In this document: positions 32,426 to 41,704 of the stretch, in pieces
Position numbering within the stretch: the first letter of the stretch is position 1
How the letters are laid out: the number at the start of each line of letters is the position of its first letter
Assembly: GCA_022510955.1 (NCBI GenBank)
Contig: JAFLSM010000018.1
Span: forward strand, 1-43,005
Direction: 5' to 3'
DNA length: 43,005 nucleotides
Source of the DNA: Ruminococcus sp.
GTDB taxonomy: Bacteria; Bacillota; Clostridia; Oscillospirales; Acutalibacteraceae
Program-made: the position numbers and the translations under genes
Notes under the pieces: model-generated
Seen by the model: only the letters and a program-made list of their open reading frames with translations
Told to the model about the DNA's origin: nothing
Database searches by the model: none

Positions 32426-34162
32426 TTATTCTTGAATTCCATTTAACGGAGTAACATATAAAGTCCTGTTGTTGACATAAATCACCATTCCCGGTTTTGA
32501 GCCGTTTGGCTTGCTGACATACCGTACAAAAGTGTAATCCACAGGTACCTGACTGCTGTTTTGAGCTTTGCTGTGATACGCTGCAATGCGTGCCGCCTCG
32601 AAAATTGCAGTCTCACTAATCTCTTTTCCCTCTGCAAATATTATTGCGTGCGAACCGTGAATATCTTTAGTATGCAACCACATGTCATTTTTTCCTGCCA
32701 TTTTAAGAGTAAGCTTGTCATTCTGCTTATTATTTCTGCCGACAAGAATTTTAAAACCATCACTTGAAATAAATTCATAAGGAGGAAGCGCAGACGGATT
32801 TTTCTGCTTTCCCTTTTGACGATGCAGATACCCCTGTTCAGTCAGTTCCTCACGAATCTGGATTAAATCACGCTCGTTTTCTGCCCTCATAACCGTATCT
32901 AACACAGATTCAACATATAAAAGTTCCGATTGTCCCTTTTTTATTTGCTCTGTCAAAACATTTTCGGCATTTTTTGCTTTTTGATAATCCTTGTAATATT
33001 TTTGTGCATTGGTCGCAGGTGAAATTGCAGGATTTAACTTTATACGAAGTGTGCTGTAATTTTCATCATAAAAATTTTCAACATCAACATACTCTGCACC
33101 TCGTTCGATACGATATAGATTCGCTTGCAAAAGATCACCGCAAATGCGTAACTGCTCCCGATTTTCACATTGCTTAAGTTCAATTTGCTGTTTGCTGAGC
33201 TTGCGAGCAATTCGTTCAGAGGTGTTTGTAAGCAACTTTACAAGACTCTGCGATTTGACACGCATTCTCTCTTTTGAATCACGGGCATCGTAAAAAGTAT
33301 CAAGCAATTCAGAATAACTATCGAAGTTTTCTATCTTTGTAAAATCACCATACTGAGTAATGGGCATAAAGCTGAAATCCATCGGCTTGCCGTCCTCACG
33401 ATAAATAACACAAGGTTTTCCTGAGCAATTTTCGGCAATTTCTTTTAGATTTTTGAGTTTCGAATTAAGCTTATCGCACAGCACTCCCTCAATACGATTA
33501 GTTGAGCCTTCCATTACTTTATACTCAATTTCACGACAAATTATCGGAGAAACACCTTGAATAACACGCAAAAGTGCTTTGTTAAGGGACATTTCACTTT
33601 CAAGATTTTTCAGTTTTGAAACAACATCATCAATCTCGGCTTCAACAATGTTAATCTTATCATGCGACTCGGGCAACTCATACTTCAAATTAGGCAAAAC
33701 AAGGCGTCGACTGCTCATCGTTAAATCAACACGCTTTAGTGAGTCAATGATTACTCCGTCGGAGTCCACAATGATGATATTGCTGTACATACCCATAATT
33801 TCACACACAACGGTAATCTTTACGGTATCACCAAGTTCATTTACACACTCAAAATCGAAAAAAATTACTCGGTCGCAATCCATCTGGCGAACAGCAACAA
33901 GCTTGCCCCCACCAATTCTCTTGCGAAGAAGCATACAGAACATCGGAGGCTGAGCCGGGTTTTCAGGAGTAGTAACACAAAAATTAACTCTCGGAGAATT
34001 TGCTCTGGCAGACAGCAAAAGTTTTTTGTTTCCGTTAAAGGTACGGAGTGCAAAAACAAGTTCTTCCCTATTTGGCTGATAAATTTGCGACACCCTTGCC
34101 CCGAGTGCCACAGACTCTATTTCATTTTTTATATGTCGCAAAAATATTCCGTCGAGTGCCAT
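32426..34162 (-). CDS. rqcH: RqcH / NFACT-family ribosome quality-control protein
   Basis: 578 residues. The bacterial Rqc2 homologue, which binds stalled 50S-peptidyl-tRNA and recruits Ala-tRNA for C-terminal alanine tailing; once annotated as fibronectin-binding protein FbpA. The NFACT-N domain opens MALDGIFLRHIKNEIESVALG with ARVSQIYQPNREELVF; a long coiled coil spans about 290-430; the NFACT-R domain near the end shows NDMWLHTKDIHGSHAII. AGGAGG precedes ATG 34162. It is the last gene of walJ-rlmH-rqcH, 36 bases after rlmH. No signal peptide, so cytoplasmic. Confidence 0.94.
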   Translation of the reverse strand: MALDGIFLRHIKNEIESVALGARVSQIYQPNREELVFALRTFNGNKKLLLSARANSPRVNFCVTTPENPAQPPMFCMLLRKRIGGGKLVAVRQMDCDRVIFFDFECVNELGDTVKITVVCEIMGMYSNIIIVDSDGVIIDSLKRVDLTMSSRRLVLPNLKYELPESHDKINIVEAEIDDVVSKLKNLESEMSLNKALLRVIQGVSPIICREIEYKVMEGSTNRIEGVLCDKLNSKLKNLKEIAENCSGKPCVIYREDGKPMDFSFMPITQYGDFTKIENFDSYSELLDTFYDARDSKERMRVKSQSLVKLLTNTSERIARKLSKQQIELKQCENREQLRICGDLLQANLYRIERGAEYVDVENFYDENYSTLRIKLNPAISPATNAQKYYKDYQKAKNAENVLTEQIKKGQSELLYVESVLDTVMRAENERDLIQIREELTEQGYLHRQKGKQKNPSALPPYEFISSDGFKILVGRNNKQNDKLTLKMAGKNDMWLHTKDIHGSHAIIFAEGKEISETAIFEAARIAAYHSKAQNSSQVPVDYTFVRYVSKPNGSKPGMVIYVNNRTLYVTPLNGIQE

Positions 34163-34198
34163 ATGAGCCTCCTCTATACTAATCTTTAGACTATGTAT

Positions 34199-34684
34199 TT
34201 ACTTATGATATTTACCGTTTGTAGAAATTTCAAAGGCGCGGTAGATTTGTTCGCTCAAAATCATTCGAGCCATTTGGTGTGGAAAAGTCATTTTACTCAT
34301 TGATAGTTTCAGGTTAGCCCTGCTTTTAACCTCATCACTCAAGCCGTAGCTTCCTCCAATTATAAAATCAATAATGCTTTTTCCCGATAAACTTGCATTG
34401 TCAATTACCTTTGAGAGCTCTTCGCTTGACAGAAGCCTGCCCTCAATACACATTGCAATAACATAATCGCCTGAACCAATCTTTTGCAAAATGCGTTTGC
34501 CCTCGGCATCAAGCACCTCTGCAATCTGAGATTGATTAGGCGTATTGCTGCGTATTCGCTCTTCGTTAAGCTCTATAATATTGTACTTACAATATGCAGT
34601 TAGGCGTTTTGAGTATTCACCTATTGCATCAGTAAAGTATTTTTCTTTTATTTTTCCTATACAAATTATATTAATCTTAATCAT
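34199..34684 (-). CDS. rlmH: 23S rRNA pseudouridine-1915 N3-methyltransferase
   Basis: 161 residues, the family length. A SPOUT methyltransferase that methylates pseudouridine 1915 in helix 69 of 23S rRNA. It opens MIKINIICIGKIKEKYFTDA, has the cofactor-knot segment IDFIIGGSYGLSD and SKMTFPHQMARMILSEQIYRA, and ends in KYHK (usually PYHK). It starts nine bases after walJ, the same order as in Bacillus. Confidence 0.96.
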   Translation of the reverse strand: MIKINIICIGKIKEKYFTDAIGEYSKRLTAYCKYNIIELNEERIRSNTPNQSQIAEVLDAEGKRILQKIGSGDYVIAMCIEGRLLSSEELSKVIDNASLSGKSIIDFIIGGSYGLSDEVKSRANLKLSMSKMTFPHQMARMILSEQIYRAFEISTNGKYHK

Positions 34685-34693
34685 ATTATCACA

Positions 34694-35491
34694 TCAAAAA
34701 ATTACCGAATGTACTCTTGTTTCCGGTGGAGCAACATCAAGGGTATAATCGCTTCTGAATTTTAATCCTGCATTGTCGAGTGCAGATACTGAGGTTGAAA
34801 GTGCTAAGCGCGGAGTGTTATTTTGCTCACTCAAATGTCCCAGCATAAGACGAAGTGTACCACCTTTGACAAGCTCGGCAAGTTCATTTGCACAGGCATC
34901 ATTGGAAAGATGACCTCTGTCTGATAATATTCTCCGCTTAAGTGGATAGGGGTAGATACCCGTTTTAAGCATTTCTATGTCGTGATTTGATTCAAGCACA
35001 ACAAAGTCACTCTGCTGTGCAGCAGTTCTGATTTCAGGTAGCATCACTCCCATATCGGTTGCTATCAAAGCAGATTTTCCGTCAGAAGCAGTCACCCTGA
35101 AACAACAACTTTCAGCTGCATCATGAGGAGTGTTGTATCTTTGAACAAGCATATTACCGATTGCAATTTCGGTTTCTATTAATATAGTATCCGTATCAGG
35201 TGAAATTTTATTGCCGGATTCAAGGGCATTTAGCGTACCAAGACTTGCATAAACAGGAAGATTATATCGCTTGGCAAGTACTTTGACAGCACTGCAATGA
35301 TCAGTGTGTTCATGAGTGACAAAAACTGAACTGATATTGCTCATTTTAAGTCCATTTGCTTCCATTGCATTTTCAATCTGCTTGCAAGATCTGCCGGCAT
35401 CAATCAGTACTCCCTCATTCAATGTGCCTATGTAATAGCTGTTACCCTTGCTTCCGCTAAAAAGCGGCACTACTCTTGCCAAATTTATCAT
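34694..35491 (-). CDS. walJ: WalJ/YycJ metallo-beta-lactamase-fold hydrolase
   Basis: 265 residues. Predicted metal-dependent phosphodiesterase-type enzyme; in Bacillus it lies in the walRK region and has been linked to coordination of division and replication, but its substrate is unsettled. The motif THEHTDH (about 59-65) supplies metal ligands, with FSGSKGNSYYIG at the start and LIATDMGVM and LSNDACANELAEL later. It starts the walJ-rlmH-rqcH run. No walRK genes are next to it here. Confidence 0.9.
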   Translation of the reverse strand: MINLARVVPLFSGSKGNSYYIGTLNEGVLIDAGRSCKQIENAMEANGLKMSNISSVFVTHEHTDHCSAVKVLAKRYNLPVYASLGTLNALESGNKISPDTDTILIETEIAIGNMLVQRYNTPHDAAESCCFRVTASDGKSALIATDMGVMLPEIRTAAQQSDFVVLESNHDIEMLKTGIYPYPLKRRILSDRGHLSNDACANELAELVKGGTLRLMLGHLSEQNNTPRLALSTSVSALDNAGLKFRSDYTLDVAPPETRVHSVIF

Positions 35492-35660
35492 CCTTATTAA
35501 AAATTTTTCATTATCCTATATGATAACATATTTTATTTCTTTTTACAACTTGAATCAGCAATAGCTTAGATATATATTTCAAGATATAGATTTTTAAAAC
35601 TATTAATTTTTGTTATAGTAGTAGATCTTTAAATACTTATATTAATTGCAAAAGTAAAAA

Positions 35661-35682
35661 CACCCTCTCAAATGAGAGGGTG
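35661..35682 (-). terminator. Terminator of the CBM26-like protein gene
   Basis: CACCCTCTCA (35661-35670) and its exact complement (35673-35682); the minus-strand side continues TTTTTACTTTT. It lies 33 bases after the stop codon. Confidence 0.88.
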
Positions 35683-35714
35683 AAAATTGATCATAAATTT
35701 AGATTAACAATTAA

Positions 35715-36713
35715 TTAACCAAAAATTCTCTTACGAGCAAAGATTGCTACACCAGCAGCTGCTACAACTGAGAAGAGAACAATGAATGCCATTGAAGCAT
35801 CACCTGTCTGAATTGTACCATTGTCAGTTGAGTTGTTTTTAGCTGTATCATTAGTTGAGCTTGAAGCATTACCTGATGGGTTGCCAGCTGTTGGCTTTGT
35901 TGAATCTGTGTTAGCTGCAGTTGTTGTTGGAGCTGTTGTTGTTTTCTGATCATCTGATGGATTTGAAGGCTCAATCGGAGTTGAATCCATATCAAAAGGT
36001 GGCTGGTAAGCTGTATCCATAACTTCACCTGCTGCTACAGCTTCTTCAAGAGTTGGCTGAACGCCGTACTTACCGTCGCCATAGTAGTAATACCACTCGC
36101 CGCCGTACTGACCCTTGCCGCTAAGTTCATTGAAAGAATATTTGTTAACATCGCAAACAAAGATCATATTGTCAAATCCAGTTTCTTCATCTAAACCGTC
36201 AGGATAAAGATCAGACTCGCCCGGATCATAGTATTCTGAACCAATATTGCATGTCTGGAAAGCTGCAAAATACTGCTCTTCTGAAAGCTGATATTTGTAA
36301 CCTGAATTTTCATCATCAGGATTAATCAGTTCACGAGTACCACCGTTAACATAGTTATTCCAAACAATCTGTCCTACATCAGTTGGGCAGTTGATGTAAT
36401 AAATTGAACCTTCTGCATATGTACCTTCATACTGTGCAATAACGCCCGGCCATTGAGCAGCGCCTTCATTTGAACCGTCAACTGAAGCACCTGCATCTGT
36501 GCCATCCCACCAATAGATGCCTGCGATTGTGTCCTTTGTGAAGCTGTTTTCCCAGTTCTTAGGCATATAGAAGTAGTATTTGTGAGTATCAGTTGTTGAT
36601 GGCACATAACGACCATTCGCATCTGTGTTTGCAGATACGCTAACCATTGCAACTGTCATCATAGAAGCAACAAGTGCAACTGCAAGAATAATACTAAAGA
36701 TTTTCTTTTTCAT
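35715..36713 (-). CDS. Secreted CBM26-like starch-binding protein with sorting signal
   Basis: 332 residues from ATG 36713 (GGAGGAG nine bases upstream; the TTG at 36731 overlaps it). The signal peptide ends near MVSVSA. Residues about 35-220 contain YYFYMPKNWENSF, IYWWDG, AAQWPGV and IVWNNYVNGG, the aromatic and WPG pattern of CBM25/26 starch-binding modules. A Thr/Ser/Asn-rich linker leads to IQTGDASMAFIVLFSVVAA and RKRIFG, a sorting signal nearly the same as in the 29623 gene. The signal peptides are also alike, so the two share an origin for their ends. Probably displays starch-binding on the wall. Confidence 0.7.
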   Translation of the reverse strand: MKKKIFSIILAVALVASMMTVAMVSVSANTDANGRYVPSTTDTHKYYFYMPKNWENSFTKDTIAGIYWWDGTDAGASVDGSNEGAAQWPGVIAQYEGTYAEGSIYYINCPTDVGQIVWNNYVNGGTRELINPDDENSGYKYQLSEEQYFAAFQTCNIGSEYYDPGESDLYPDGLDEETGFDNMIFVCDVNKYSFNELSGKGQYGGEWYYYYGDGKYGVQPTLEEAVAAGEVMDTAYQPPFDMDSTPIEPSNPSDDQKTTTAPTTTAANTDSTKPTAGNPSGNASSSTNDTAKNNSTDNGTIQTGDASMAFIVLFSVVAAAGVAIFARKRIFG

Positions 36714-36858
36714 TGTAGAAATCTCCTCCAAAATATTTTCCGAATCTATCGGTTATAATTATTATATAATAAATATATTTAAAAATCAATTACTAAATTA
36801 ATGAAACAAAGTAAAAAATTCAACAAAAATCGAATGCACTATTTAGCATTTTTTACAA

Positions 36859-37713
36859 TTATTGTTCACTTTTGTCAGAATTTCGATAACGATTTCCTTC
36901 TGCCTGTTTTTTTGAATCGTCTCTCTTTTTAACTATAATAACGGCAACAATAGCTAAAACTATTACTGCAACACCGACAATTATGAGAACTGCTGTACCT
37001 GAGCCGCCATTTGAACCGCTTATTGACGGATCGTCACTGCTTTCATTTACTACATAACGAGTTGCTGAAACAATCTTTGTAACAATTTCTGAACCCTTAA
37101 TCTCTTTATGAGTGTCTTTGTTTGGTGAGTTGTCGCCCATACCGTCATCATAGTTTTTAAATGAACCTGTATGTGTATTAAGGAAAGTTTCCTCAGTTGT
37201 AATCACTGCCTGCTGATCAGCTGCACTGTTTTCTTCTCCTGTTGAGTAATCATAAGTAAACTTATAATTCGAGAGAGTTACCATATCAATGTTATACATA
37301 TGAGCAATATACTGTGAAATTGATGTTTCACCTGTGCCTACAACCTCAAACTGAACAGAAAGGAAGGATGCCTGCTTTGAGAAGTCAGCCTCTTCCATAA
37401 CATTTGTCCAGGTAATTGCAATCTGATTTTCAAGCTTTGCATTATATACAACACCGTCAAATTTCTCAAACTTTAGCGAGCCGTCAACATACTTGAGCTT
37501 TGAGTTGTCATAATTCAAATACATCTGTAAGCCAACAATCTTTTTGTCGCAATCTGCAAGATTGATTGTCAAAGTAAGCGTATCGCCCTTCTGCAAAGTA
37601 ATTGCAGAGTTGACACTTAACTCCTCAGCAGCAAAAGCTGTTGCACCCATTGATGAAAGCATTACAAGCAAAACTGCTAACATTGATGAAATTTTAAGTA
37701 ATTTTCTTTTCAT
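36859..37713 (-). CDS. Membrane-anchored single-cohesin-like protein
   Basis: 284 residues from ATG 37713. ATG 37725 is an alternative; AAAGGA is twelve bases before the first and touching the second. The signal peptide MKRKLLKISSMLAVLLVML to FAAEE is followed by one cohesin-like domain (about 32-165): ITLQKGDTLTLTINLADCDK, LQMYLNYDNSKLKYV, SFLSVQFEVVGTG. A linker follows, then a transmembrane helix (TAVLIIVGVAVIVLAIVAVIIV) and a charged cytoplasmic tail, so it is held by a membrane helix, not a sortase signal. Dockerin partner not in this window. Confidence 0.72.
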   Translation of the reverse strand: MKRKLLKISSMLAVLLVMLSSMGATAFAAEELSVNSAITLQKGDTLTLTINLADCDKKIVGLQMYLNYDNSKLKYVDGSLKFEKFDGVVYNAKLENQIAITWTNVMEEADFSKQASFLSVQFEVVGTGETSISQYIAHMYNIDMVTLSNYKFTYDYSTGEENSAADQQAVITTEETFLNTHTGSFKNYDDGMGDNSPNKDTHKEIKGSEIVTKIVSATRYVVNESSDDPSISGSNGGSGTAVLIIVGVAVIVLAIVAVIIVKKRDDSKKQAEGNRYRNSDKSEQ

Positions 37714-37831
37714 TGCTTTATTCATTCCTTTAAATTTTTTAAAATCACAAATCAAATTATACAACAAATTAAAACATATTTCAATGAAAATTATTGAATA
37801 TATTGTGAATTTTTTGTGAAGTCAATAAAAT

Positions 37832-38845
37832 TTACTTATAACCATTAATATTATTTGACTGCCAATTCCAAGAATCATAGCACATATCCTCAAGATTTTT
37901 CTCAGCAACCCAGCCAAGAATCTCCTTTGCCTTTGTTGCATCGGCAAAACATTCTGCAATATCACCTACACGGCGAGGTTTAATCACATAGGGAATGTCT
38001 ACACCGTTCACCTTGATAAATGCCTTTACAATGTCAAGAACACTGTATCCTGTTCCTGTACCGAGATTAAAAATCTCTGTTCCCTTGTGGTCGGATGAAT
38101 ACTCAATAGCCTTAACATGACCTTTTGCAAGGTCAACAACATGAATATAGTCACGCACACCTGTACCGTCATGAGTAGGATAATCGTCACCAAACACACC
38201 GAGCTGTTTTAGTCTGCCTGCTGCAACCTGTGTAATGTATGGCATAAGATTATTGGGAATACCGTTGGGATCTTCACCGATCCTTCCGCTTTCGTGAGCA
38301 CCAATCGGGTTGAAATAACGGAGAAGAACAATAGACATTTCAGGATTTGCGTTTGCTGTATCCGTCAAAATCTGTTCCATCATCAGCTTTGTCCAGCCAT
38401 ATGGATTTGTGGGTGAACCTGTTGGCATTGTTTCAACAAGAGGAACCGATATAGGTGTACCGTAAACAGTTGCAGATGAACTAAAAATAAACCTGTTCAC
38501 ATTGTACTTTTTCATCGCTTCAAGTAAAGTCAGTGTTGAATCTATGTTGTTTCTGTAATATTCAACAGGCTTTTCAACACTCTCACCCACCGCCTTTAAT
38601 CCTGCAAAGTGAATTACTGCGTCAAGGTTATTTTCAGAAAAAATTCTGTCAACGGCATCTTTATCACAAACATCAGCCTCATAAAGCGGAATATGTTTAC
38701 CCGTAATTTCCTCAACACGCTTTACAGCCTCGGGACAGCTGTTTGAAAAATTATCTGCAATTACAACCTCGTGTCCTTCTTTGATAAGCTCCACACATGT
38801 GTGCGTACCAATGTAACCTGCACCTCCGGCTAATAAAACCTTCAT
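37832..38845 (-). CDS. galE: UDP-glucose 4-epimerase
   Basis: 337 residues, the family length. Interconverts UDP-glucose and UDP-galactose with bound NAD (Leloir pathway, cell-surface sugars). NAD motif GGAGYIGTH (7-15), the catalytic Ser/Thr region IFSSSATVYG and Tyr-x3-Lys in YGWTK are present, with VLLRYFNPIGAHESGRIGEDP typical. AAGGA precedes ATG 38845. It follows the cyclophilin gene by 47 bases on the same strand and may be co-transcribed. Confidence 0.96.
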   Translation of the reverse strand: MKVLLAGGAGYIGTHTCVELIKEGHEVVIADNFSNSCPEAVKRVEEITGKHIPLYEADVCDKDAVDRIFSENNLDAVIHFAGLKAVGESVEKPVEYYRNNIDSTLTLLEAMKKYNVNRFIFSSSATVYGTPISVPLVETMPTGSPTNPYGWTKLMMEQILTDTANANPEMSIVLLRYFNPIGAHESGRIGEDPNGIPNNLMPYITQVAAGRLKQLGVFGDDYPTHDGTGVRDYIHVVDLAKGHVKAIEYSSDHKGTEIFNLGTGTGYSVLDIVKAFIKVNGVDIPYVIKPRRVGDIAECFADATKAKEILGWVAEKNLEDMCYDSWNWQSNNINGYK

Positions 38846-38892
38846 AGAAACATCCTTCCAAGTATATTGTCTATAATGTTATTTAATCAAGC

Positions 38893-39411
38893 TCAGCATT
38901 TTTCAGGTTCAGGATAATCAACGCCCTTAGTATCAACTGTAATCTTGCTGATAATCTGAGGATCAAGAGGCTTATCTCTAAAATCAGTATCAACCTCAGC
39001 GATTTCATTTACTACATCCATACCGTCAGTAACCTTACCGAAAGCAGCATACTGACCGTCAAGATGAGGAGCTGCCTTATGCATAATAAAGAACTGTGAA
39101 CCTGCGGAGTTCGGCATCATTGAACGGGCCATTGAAAGCACGCCCTCGGTATGCTTGAGTTCATTTTTAAAACCGTTACCATCAAACTCACCTTTTATTG
39201 AATAACCTGGATTGCCCATACCAGTGCCATCAGGACAACCGCCCTGCAACATAAATCCATAGATTACTCTGTGGAATGTAAGTCCGTTGTAAAAGCCTTT
39301 TTTGATTAGGCTTATAAAGTTGTTTACCGTATTTGGTGCAACTTCAGGAAAAAGCTCGGCTGTGATTGTTTTGCCGTTTTCCATTTCGATTGTAACAATA
39401 GGATTGCTCAT
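38893..39411 (-). CDS. Cyclophilin-type peptidyl-prolyl isomerase
   Basis: 172 residues from ATG 39411 (AAAGGA nine bases upstream; ATG 39429 lies on that site). Catalyses cis-trans isomerisation of Xaa-Pro bonds. The conserved FHRVIYGFMLQGGCPDGTGMG, SMARSMMPNSAGSQFFI and YAAFGKVTDGMDVV are intact, so it should be active. No signal peptide, so cytoplasmic. Confidence 0.95.
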   Translation of the reverse strand: MSNPIVTIEMENGKTITAELFPEVAPNTVNNFISLIKKGFYNGLTFHRVIYGFMLQGGCPDGTGMGNPGYSIKGEFDGNGFKNELKHTEGVLSMARSMMPNSAGSQFFIMHKAAPHLDGQYAAFGKVTDGMDVVNEIAEVDTDFRDKPLDPQIISKITVDTKGVDYPEPEKC

Positions 39412-39659
39412 AGATAAAATTCCTTTCATGTATATATTGGACATAATAATATAATGATTTTACTCTATATTTTGTCAAATATCAAGTATTTTTTTCTACT
39501 TCACAAGTTTGTTTTATCGTAATGTACAATCTAAGGATATAAACTAATATTGCGAAAGTAAAAATGATATTTATAAAGTAATTGTTGTTTGAATTTCGGG
39601 ATACTGCACTATGATACATTCTGAACTTGTGGAGCGAAAGTAAAAAATGTTTATATAAC

Positions 39660-39688
39660 TTGAAACAACAGGAAAAGTATGGTATATT
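39660..39688 (+). promoter_or_regulatory. Promoter of thrH
   Basis: TTGAAA (39660-39665), 17 bases, TATATT (39683-39688). Transcription would begin near 39695, leaving a leader of about 130 bases. The stretch 39445-39659 upstream has no gene I can support. Confidence 0.6.
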
Positions 39689-39694
39689 ATCTAA

Positions 39695-39824
39695 TAAGAT
39701 ATTTATACTGCCAACTCAGTTTGCCGCAAGCGACAACGAGAGACGGCTAAATTTCCATTTACGCTTTATCAGCCCACGGTAAGGTTGTAGTTATTTTTAA
39801 ATTATATTTGTGGGCGGAAAGGCT
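39695..39824 (+). promoter_or_regulatory. Long, possibly structured 5' leader of thrH
   Basis: GCCCAC (39772-39777) can pair with GTGGGC (39810-39815), which touches the ribosome site GGCGGAAAGG, so the stem would hide it. A GCCG/CGGC pair (39723-39726 and 39743-39746) lies upstream. I do not recognise a known riboswitch class. Leader control of an amino-acid gene is plausible but unproven. Confidence 0.4.
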
Positions 39825-40436
39825 ATGGAAATTAATATGAATATAGTATGTCTTGACCTTGAGGGTGTACTCGTACCGGAAATTTGGATTGCTTTTGCAG
39901 AAGCTACCGGAATTGAAGAACTTAAGAAAACTACTCGTGACGAACCGGATTACTCAAAGCTTATGCAATACCGTCTTGATATTTTAAAGCAACACAATCT
40001 TGGTCTTAAAGAAATCCAAGAAACAATCGCAACTATTGATCCTATGGATGGCGCAAAGGAGTTCTTGGATGAGCTTCGTTCACTTTCACAGGTTATTATT
40101 ATCAGTGATACATTCACACAGTTTGCAAAGCCACTTATGCAAAAGCTTGGCTGGCCTACAATTTTCTGCAATACACTTGAGGTTGCAGAGAGCGGTGAAA
40201 TCACCGGATTTAAGATGAGAATTGAAAATTCAAAATATACAACTGTTAAGGCATTGCAGTCAATCGGCTATGAGACTATTGCAAGCGGCGACAGCTATAA
40301 CGATCTTGGTATGATTAAGGCAAGCAAAGCAGGATTTTTATTTAAGAGCACAGACAAAATCAAGGCTGATAATCCTGAGTTTCCTGCCTTTGAAACATAT
40401 GACGAGCTTCTTGCAGCTATCAAGCAGGCACTTTAA
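39825..40436 (+). CDS. thrH: ThrH: phosphoserine phosphatase / homoserine phosphotransferase (HAD family)
   Basis: 203 residues from ATG 39825; GTG 39810 and ATG 39837 are alternatives. A HAD-superfamily enzyme that removes phosphate from phosphoserine and can pass it to homoserine. The nucleophile loop is CLDLEGVLVPEIWIAFAEAT (Asp11), motif II VIIISDTF and motif IV SGDSYNDLGMI are intact. The LEG in place of DGT is characteristic of ThrH. It links serine and threonine synthesis. Single-gene unit between its promoter and a strong terminator. Confidence 0.92.
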   Translation: MEINMNIVCLDLEGVLVPEIWIAFAEATGIEELKKTTRDEPDYSKLMQYRLDILKQHNLGLKEIQETIATIDPMDGAKEFLDELRSLSQVIIISDTFTQFAKPLMQKLGWPTIFCNTLEVAESGEITGFKMRIENSKYTTVKALQSIGYETIASGDSYNDLGMIKASKAGFLFKSTDKIKADNPEFPAFETYDELLAAIKQAL

Positions 40437-40455
40437 TTTATAACCTTTTCTATTG

Positions 40456-40491
40456 ACGCACATTGCTACGGCATTGTGCGTTTTTATTTTT
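40456..40491 (+). terminator. Terminator of thrH
   Basis: ACGCACA (40456-40462) pairs with TGTGCGT (40475-40481), followed by TTTTATTTTTTT. Confidence 0.85.
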
Positions 40492-40528
40492 TTGACGCTT
40501 CAAAAGTATTAGTATGTAACCATTGTAT

Positions 40529-40675
40529 CCCGAAGATTAACTTTAATTATTTGGTGAAGTTCATAATTCACTATTTTAAGTTTGTTATTATTCATCTTAG
40601 TTTTATTAGTGAGTAATAAAAGCGGCCACTGCCGCCCCGAAGATATACTTCTGTTGATTGATTAACATCATAAAG
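40529..40675 (+). repeat. Dispersed intergenic repeat, full and partial copies
   Basis: CCCGAAGATATACTTCT at 40636-40652 matches the arms of the inverted repeat at 4775-4887, and similarity extends to about 40 bases (AACATCATAA side). A shorter copy CCCGAAGAT is at 40529-40537. The region between thrH and the methyltransferase otherwise holds no gene; TATAAT at 40705-40710 may be the methyltransferase -10. Confidence 0.6.
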
Positions 40676-40731
40676 CACTATTATAAGGTAAACTAAATCA
40701 GTATTATAATATTTTTTAAGAGGTGAGTAAA

Positions 40732-41547
40732 TTGGAAAACATTAAAGAAGTCTATGAATTTTACAACAACGGAGCAGAAATTGACCGTCTTGAAAAAGGG
40801 TTAGGCAAAATTGAGTTCTATCGCACAAAGGAGATACTATCTCAATACATAAATGATAACTCTGTAATCTATGATATTGGAGGCGGTATAGGCAAATATT
40901 CACAATGGCTTGCAAAAAATAATGATGTAACACTCATTGAACTTGCACCAAATGCCGTTGAGTTCGCAAAAAAGACTATGGATACGAACTGTTTATATAA
41001 AGCAGAAATAGGTGATGCACGAAAAATCGAAAAGCCTGACGAAAGTGCAGACATCGTACTTCTTATGGGACCTCTTTATCACTTACAGAAACAATCTGAG
41101 CGTAACAGAGTGTTGAGCGAAGCATACAGAGTGCTCAAAAAGGGCGGTCTGCTATTTGCCGTAGGAATTTCAAAATTCAGTTCGACCACATGGGCATTAT
41201 CTGTTTATGGAAACGGAAACAATTTTATTGATGATGATATTTACCTTAATATGCTAAAAAAAGAGCTTGAAACAGGAAAACATATCAGACCGAAAGAATA
41301 TTCCTTTTTTATCGCGAATGCTTATTTTCACACTATTGATTCTCTTACAAATGAAGTTAGCAGTAATGGTTTTGAGATTATAAATCAGCATGCCATTGAG
41401 AGTTGCATTTGGATTTCGCCTGCACTCGACGAAAAATGGGAGAATGAAGAAAGTCGCAAACGACTTCTTGATATTATCCACGCAACAGAGCATGAAAAAA
41501 CACTTATGGGAATAAGTCCTCATTTTATGGTAGTTGCAAAAAAATAA
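40732..41547 (+). CDS. Class I SAM-dependent methyltransferase
   Basis: 271 residues from TTG 40732, with AGAGG eight bases upstream; the GTG at 40723 lies on that site. Rossmann-fold methyltransferase with motif I VIYDIGGGIGKYSQWLA, acidic loop LIELAPNAVEFAKK, motif III GDARKI and LLMGPLYHLQ, then RVLKKGGLLFAVG. The substrate cannot be told; the GPLYHL motif is seen in small-molecule methyltransferases of the UbiE/Methyltransf_11 group. It stands alone between a repeat-containing spacer and a bidirectional terminator. Confidence 0.85.
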   Translation: MENIKEVYEFYNNGAEIDRLEKGLGKIEFYRTKEILSQYINDNSVIYDIGGGIGKYSQWLAKNNDVTLIELAPNAVEFAKKTMDTNCLYKAEIGDARKIEKPDESADIVLLMGPLYHLQKQSERNRVLSEAYRVLKKGGLLFAVGISKFSSTTWALSVYGNGNNFIDDDIYLNMLKKELETGKHIRPKEYSFFIANAYFHTIDSLTNEVSSNGFEIINQHAIESCIWISPALDEKWENEESRKRLLDIIHATEHEKTLMGISPHFMVVAKK

Positions 41548-41612
41548 TAATATCAGTTTCTTATGTATATTATTTTACATTTAATATTAATTTCTGAATA
41601 AATATTAGAAAA

Positions 41613-41657
41613 CACCTCATTTAACGGCATTATATCGCAATGCCAATAAATGAGGTG
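41613..41657. terminator. Bidirectional terminator between converging genes
   Basis: CACCTCATTTA (41613-41623) pairs with 41647-41657 and GGCATT (41626-41631) with AATGCC (41639-41644), a long stem with one small internal bulge; both outer sides are A/T-rich. Confidence 0.85.
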
Positions 41658-41704
41658 CTTTACTTATAAGATGTATCATAGCTTTGATACAAAAACATTA
41701 TATT

